Notes under the pieces: model-generated
What the model was told of the DNA's origin: nothing
Databases searched by the model: none
Seen by the model: only the letters and a program-made list of their open reading frames with translations
Program-made: the position numbers and the translations under genes
DNA from: Batillaria attramentaria
Taxonomy: Eukaryota > Mollusca > Gastropoda > Batillariidae
Assembly: GCA_018292915.2 (NCBI GenBank)
Contig: JACVVK020000001.1
Coordinates: 445,001 to 509,000 of the forward strand
Reading direction: 5' to 3'
DNA: 64,000 nucleotides
Shown: positions 58,601 to 64,000 of the stretch, one piece after another
Layout of the letters: every line of letters begins with the position of its first letter
How positions within the stretch are numbered: position 1 is the first letter of the stretch

Positions 58601-60278
58601 CAACACATTACACGGTAGATCTGAGGTTCTTGTGGTAAGGTACCTTGCCAAGGTCTCGATCTCCATACCAGAGAAGCCAAAGGCGCTGTCCCCCTCAATG
58701 CACACCACACGTTTCCCAGGGGCATAATCTCGACACCAGAGGGCGGCAGCCAGGGCAAAGCCGATCCCAACACCCATGGTACCGAACGTTCCGGCATCGA
58801 GTCTTGAAAATGGATTCAAACCAACAAGGAGTTGTCATTAAAAAGGCCATTGGAAGCAGATACCAACAGCACATATCTAGCCTTGAAAGGGCTTATAATT
58901 AGGATATACATCATTGGATATCGGATCAAATCAAATCATCTTTATTTGCATTTGTCACAAAGCGAAAGTAATTTGTTCTGGCATCACACTCACACTCACT
59001 CACACAATACACTCATAATTCACACTTCAGTATTGTACATCACAGACAAAAACTATCCAAGATCTATTAAATTATGTAAGATCAATAAAAAAAGGTAATC
59101 TGTAGTCATTACCACTATCCTTCGCTCGTTGGTAATTACCATTTCGTGTTTCAAGATAGAAATCGTTAAGCATTCCACATGACCACCCAATCACCTTTCT
59201 TCAATTCAGCCTATTCTCTTGAATTCTGACAAACAAATTTCTTATTGCAGAAAGCATGACGAAAGAAGACAGCAAGCAATCGCAATATCTACCACCACCC
59301 CCCCCCCCCCCCCACCCACCAAAAAAGAGGCCTAAGCGCCACGGATTTGATAGGCACTTCAGCCCTTCTTCAAGATACCCCTTTAGCTAAATGATTACCT
59401 ACTGACCTGTGTCGGGGCAGCTGATTGGGCAACATAGTGCGTCCGATATCCATGGTGTTGCCTCCTTCGTTGACGATGATGCAGTCTTTGGGTAGCGCTT
59501 TCTGGACCTGCCAGACATGGAAGAGTGGTGGCAGTGATCCCTTGAGTGTTGCAGCTGATATAGTTCTAGTACAACATCAGTATGTTTGTTACCACTACTT
59601 GGTGAGTAGTATCAGCTGCAGCATGCAACAAGTTAATTTTGAAAGAAGAACGGCTTTGTACTGGAAACTCAAGTGATTGCATTGTCATGAATGTGGCATG
59701 ACGTACATACCTCTACTTTTCAGAGAATTGTAACTCAACAGTTTTAAAAATATGAAGAAATTTCACTCGAACTAAGGTTAACGTGCATACCTCTGCCAAC
59801 GCTGCATAGTAATTCAGTGGAACTGAGTGGTCATTGCACATTCCCTGAAAACCACAACAAACCAAAATACATGTACAACATTTTATAAATTAAAAAATTT
59901 CATGGGGGGGGGGGGGGGAGGCAGATTGTCCTGATTGTCCTGACTAGTACAAGATGCATAAGCAGAGACTAAGGCACATCTGCCACTATTTTAGGGACTA
60001 AACTGAAATGCATGCTGATACTAGTCCTGACGTATTAAGCCTGGGACAAGAGCTATAAAGTTTAGTCTCAGACTATAATTTTGTCTCTTTTCATGCATCA
60101 GACCCAAGAAATGTAAGCTGGTATATCAACATACCTCAACATTTTTTTGGTTTTCTGATATTTTTGTGTTGAGTGTCTTCCACCAGGGAGCGGAGGAGTC
60201 AAACTGGAACTGCTGTGGTCGTCTCCTGAATTCATCAAGTAACTGAAAAATAAAACGCTTGGGATTTATGAAGACTGA

Positions 60279-60322
<44 letters not shown>

Positions 60323-62623
60323 AAACGGGAGGGGCTGTGGAATTAAAAAAAAAATAAAAAAAAATAGACACACACATGCACCTAAGGAATAAGTTGGAAT
60401 ATCTTTTATAGCGAGACTTGATAGAGAGAAGATACTTTGATTAGCCACGAAATAGTTTTCATTGCTTGCACGGTGTTACGCCTCAAATAACCAACTAACT
60501 TCCTTCTTGTCTGTCTTAACAAACCCATGACATCACTTGTTCATGCTCATGAGTTTGCTGGGATGAACTTGAGGGGAAATAAAAAAACAACAGTAGTGTC
60601 ATAAAAAACCAACAACACCAAAAACAAACAAACAAATGAACAACAACTACAAAACCATTAAAAAAACTCAAACAAAACAAAGGATACAGTCCACAGGGGC
60701 AGTAAGCATACCTGCTGAACAACAGCGCTGATGTCCCCTGGTAGCAGAACTGCGGGAAACACATTGTTGCCGATTTCCTCCAGACTGATATCCACCTGTG
60801 TACACAAAGATATCACAAAAGATGATAAAACCAGGACAACTGCTAACTCTGTATGGTTGGGGGGGGGGGGGAGGGGAGGGGAATGGGGGGTGTTACTGTT
60901 AGCGTGTGTGTAGGGGCTGCCTCTCATACATAGCTGCCGACCTTTTAAAGTCAAACTTTGGGAAACGGGGTGGGGGGGGGGGTGGATGTCACCAACAAAA
61001 GTCCCGAATAACTGAAAAATGCGGGGAAACACCTCACTTCTCGATGACGAAGCTCACAGTAAGTACTGACATCACAGATCAATGCACTCTTTCTAAATAT
61101 ATTGTACTCCCTCTGAATGGGGTGAAAAAACCCTCCCTTTTTTTTTTTTTTTGGGGGGGGGGGGTTGTTGTCGCAATGCTCACGTCTCTTTTTGACTATG
61201 GCAGCATCACCACCACCACCACAACACAAACAAGCCACAATCACTGCACTACCTGAATGGTCTGAACGTTGGGGTTGAATCTTGGTGGAATGCCAAAGTG
61301 AAGCATCCAGTTCAGCCTGGCACCTAGCAACAGCACCACGTCAGCTTCCTGCAGAGCCCTGATGGACAAAATGTAAGTATGCATGTATAGGTTAATGTCT
61401 ATAGTGTACAAAACACACTACCATTACATTTCTTTATATTCAGTTTGTTTGCGGTTGTAGTTGTTGTTGTTGTCGTTGATGGGTTTAGTTTGCATATAAA
61501 ATCCCTATTGTTATCGTTACTGTTATTGTTATTATCATAAAGCATTCAATGGAAAGACCCCCCCCCCAAAAAAAAACAAAACAAAAAACAACAACAAAAA
61601 AACAAACAAACAAACAAAACTAGAGAGGCAAAAGCCTCCATGGCTCCCTTGTGACAAGGGTCAAGGTCATTCACAAGTGTATGTTTGTAAAGCTCTTATC
61701 ACTATCATCACGGCAAGTAAAGTGTCTCTGGTGTTCCAAGTTCCTGGCAATATTACAATTTTCCCCCCAAACAGTTTGCATGGCCTTGACCTTGGGTCAA
61801 GGTCATTAAAATGAGATCACATCAATGTCTATTATTATGCCAAGTTTGACGCCTCTAGTATTTGTAGTTCCTCCGAAAACGGTAATGTTAAAATTCACAA
61901 CAGACAGCGTTAATGACCTTGACCTTCAGTCAAGGTCATTCAAAAAGGTAGGTCTCATTGCAGTCTATCATCATGCCCTACTTGGTGCCTCAACTGTTTG
62001 TTGTTTCAGAGAAAATGCCAAGGTTAAAGCTTCCCCAAAACAGCTTGCATGGCCTTGACCTTGACTAAAAGTCACTGAACACAGGTATGTCAGTGAAGGT
62101 GTTGCCAATGTCTATCATCATGCAAAGTTTGATACTTCTGGTTCTTCCAGATTCCGAAAAAAATGCAAATGTAAAAATTTCCAAACAGACTGCTTTAATG
62201 ACCTTGACCTTGGGTCAAGGTCATTTAAAATGGTATGTGTGCATAGGTCTTATCACTGTCTATCAGCACGCCAAGTTTGGCGCCTCTGCTGTTTGTTATT
62301 TCTGAGAAAATGCCAATGTTAAGGTTTCACAAAAATAGCTTGTATGGCCTTGACCTTGACACAAGGCCATTGCATACATGTATATCTGTAAAGTTCTGAT
62401 CAATGCCTATCATCATGCAAAGTTTCAAACCTCTGGTCTTTGTAAATTTCGTGAAAATGCCAATGTAAAATTTTCAAACAGACAGCGTTAGTGACCTTGA
62501 CCTTGAGTCAAGGTCATTCAAAATGATATGTTTTGAAAGGTCTTATGGTTGTCTATCAGCATGCCAAGTTTGGTGTCTCTGCTGTTTGTAGTTTCTGAGA
62601 AAACGACAACGTTAAAGTTTTCT

Positions 62624-62679
<56 letters not shown>

Positions 62680-63829
62680 ACAGACGACGGAGGGCTATTA
62701 CATAGACTCCCATTGTTACACAAGGGAGCCAAAAACCAAAACAAATCTGAACATATGTGTATTTTTATTGTTCACTGCATGCGCAAAACAGTTTAAAGAC
62801 AAACCTTAAAAGCAAGGCGACTCTCATCTCCTTTTGTTAGGTTTTTAAAGTTTACAAACTCACAGCACTTCTGTTAAAAACTGACCTCCGGTAGTTCCCC
62901 AAATTACTGCAAATGTGTTGACTGATTTCCTTGAATGCATACGTAAAGAGTTGAACGTTCCAATAATTACCTCCCTTACCCAAAGCTGTAATTTCAAAGT
63001 ATGAGAGACTAACTTTGATCGTGCAGGTGACACACATAGTGGATGTGAGTCTGGCACCACACCTTTGCCCATGGGGGTGGGGAGGAAGGGGAGACGAGTA
63101 GTGTCCACCAGATCTCGCACCACCCACTCTGAGCCTGCGTACGCTGCACCTATTAAAAAAAAAAAAAAAAAATTGTACCATGTTCGTGAAATGAGTTAAT
63201 GTAAGGTGTGTGAGAGAATGCGCATAATTCATGTCAACATGCATGCTGGGTTCAGTGAGCAGTGCTTGAATTAAGAAAACTGGCTTAAGCCTCTACATCA
63301 ATTCATAGTGTTACTAGTCAAGGGAACAGGTTGACAAGAACTCTATTACTATTCATGGAAGCTGGTTGAAGAGAGCGTTTTGTAATAATAATAAATAATA
63401 ATAACAATGAGTATTGTATAGGCGCTTTACCCAATTCCATGAATTGGCTCAAAGCGCCACGAACTGAACCCAACACGCACGCCCACGTGAAGCACAAGCA
63501 TTCTCTCACACACTGCACATAAACACATTACAACCACGTGGTGTGAAGGGTCAGTTCAGCTAATTAAGTTTCAGAATTTAGAATTGCATTTTTTTTCCAA
63601 ATTTGGTGGGCTGAACATTAATTCCAAAGCAGTAATACAGGTGGATTCAGAGTTCGGAATTAAAACTTTTGAGATCATCCATTTGATAAGGCCTACTGAT
63701 TGTCTTTTTGTTTTACCTTTTCCTACGATGATGAGTGGTTTCTTGGCTCTGGTCAGGAGATCCACTGCCTTGCTGACATTGGCTGGACTGGCGTACATCG
63801 CAGGGGGTGCTGGGCAGTTCTGCAGGAAC
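55473..63829 (-). CDS. HACL1: 2-hydroxyacyl-CoA lyase 1, C-terminal part (N-terminus outside window)
   Basis: Eleven minus-strand exons: 63717-63829, 63014-63149, 61253-61358, 60712-60795, 60135-60242, 59791-59844, 59407-59507, 58644-58802, 57513-57617, 56075-56261 and 55473-55505. All phases agree, giving 394 residues that align without gaps of note to human residues ~185-578. Family role: thiamine-diphosphate-dependent peroxisomal cleavage of 2-hydroxyacyl-CoA during alpha-oxidation (phytanic and 2-hydroxy fatty acids). Seen: [52 protein letters not shown], and the cofactor/Mg2+ region [14 protein letters not shown]...FNNNGI. The last exon encodes [14 protein letters not shown]; SNL is a plausible peroxisomal PTS1 (human SNM). 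No frame breaks. The N-terminal ~185 residues should lie beyond 64000. The gene converges tail-to-tail with ferroportin C. Confidence 0.93.
55652..56052 (-). mobile_element. SINE-B copy in last HACL1 intron
   Basis: Reverse copy starting with (AAT)n and GAGTATTGTATAGGCACTTT, and ending in the tRNA-like head TTAACCACTAGTCTACCGAC. Ends about 23 bp from the exon 10 donor. Confidence 0.87.
56395..56474. mobile_element. 80-bp palindromic hairpin, copy 2
   Basis: Perfect 25-bp arms (GTGACCCTCCACAACGAAAT...), in reverse orientation relative to copy 1 as judged from the loop. In HACL1 intron 9. Confidence 0.8.
57822..58224 (-). mobile_element. SINE-B copy in HACL1 intron
   Basis: Reverse full-length copy: ATTGTATAGGCGCTTTACCC at one end, GTCTCTTAACCACCAGACCA (head) at the other. 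Confidence 0.87.
60283..60321. repeat. (GT)n microsatellite
   Basis: GT repeat about 40 bp upstream (on the minus strand) of HACL1 exon 60135-60242. Confidence 0.95.
61641..62731. mobile_element. ~140-bp core tandem repeat element with (CA)n and nuclear-receptor half-sites
   Basis: About seven diverged units of 130-150 bp, alternating two subtypes (CAGCTTGCATGGCC and CAGACAGCGTTAATGACC). A 50-bp (CA)n tract (62626-62676) follows. Each junction has TGACCTTGACCTT and/or TCAAGGTCA. Short inverted ends GGCTCCCTTGT / ACAAGGGAGCC lie at about 61642 and 62720. Core repeats plus a microsatellite resemble mollusc pearl-type (Helitron-related) elements. In the HACL1 intron between exons 63014-63149 and 61253-61358. 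Confidence 0.75.
63190..63290 (+). mobile_element. SINE-B fragment
   Basis: GGTGTGTGAGAGAATGCG and CTGGGTTCAGTGAGCAGTGC match the mid-body of SINE-B, with both ends missing. Confidence 0.6.
63383..63633 (-). mobile_element. SINE-B 3' half
   Basis: (AAT)n, ATGAGTATTGTATAGGCGCT and the body through CAAATTTGGTGGGCTGAACA. The tRNA-like head is absent. Ends about 80 bp from a HACL1 donor. Confidence 0.8.
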
Positions 63830-64000
63830 CTACGACAAAAGATTTCTATTTGTAGCCCTGACTGCAGTCACAATCATTATCAAGTAATTTTAGAAATCTT
63901 GAGGTTTCCCTTGTTTTACATTCGCGAATATAATATACATATCCTAAATTTAGCAAGTCAAAGGACTCTTCAGCAAAGACCACGAAAGTGGATGACGTAA

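Overview
This is a repeat-rich, intron-rich animal nuclear genome window, most likely from a lophotrochozoan and plausibly a marine gastropod mollusc. The taxon is inferred from small exons separated by kilobase introns, very long (CA)n tracts, several tRNA-headed SINE families and a tandem core-repeat element like those known in molluscs. No organism-specific sequence was matched. Most long open frames here are microsatellite artefacts. The real genes are interrupted and were reconstructed from splice sites, reading-frame phase and protein similarity.

Layout. (1) 1494-4380, minus strand: a three-exon secreted lipocalin-like gene with a poly-aspartate C-terminal tail. (2) 10442-17364, minus: ferroportin paralogue A (SLC40A1-like iron exporter), reading frame intact across eight exons. 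(3) 17.4-25.1 kb: head-to-head intergenic region holding a hAT-type element with an 8-bp target duplication and a mariner-like MITE. (4) 25105-35349, plus: ferroportin paralogue B, ten exons, with a 175-residue acidic N-terminal extension and a damaged 3' end (in-frame TGA plus many 1-nt shifts). (5) 35.3-41.8 kb: intergenic repeats. (6) 41828-52913, plus: ferroportin paralogue C, ten exons, with indels in exons 7-9 and an intact last exon. (7) 53-55.4 kb: a foldback element, a SINE, a ~191-bp tandem repeat and a palindromic hairpin. (8) 55473-63829, minus: the C-terminal ~394 residues of peroxisomal 2-hydroxyacyl-CoA lyase (HACL1). Its N-terminal exons lie beyond the window end.

The core of the window is a local ferroportin cluster: A divergent from B, then B and C in tandem, with a lipocalin downstream of A. 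Aligned to the human protein, all three paralogues have replaced the hepcidin-binding and metal-site Cys326 (Asn) and the metal-site His507 (Lys). Paralogue A has also replaced Asp39 (Thr). This points to an unusual iron-site chemistry or to changed substrate use. The repeat fraction is informative too: SINEs with clear target duplications, two copies of a long-inverted-repeat element with 9-bp duplications, a hairpin pair with compensatory substitutions, and an array of nuclear-receptor half-sites in a HACL1 intron.
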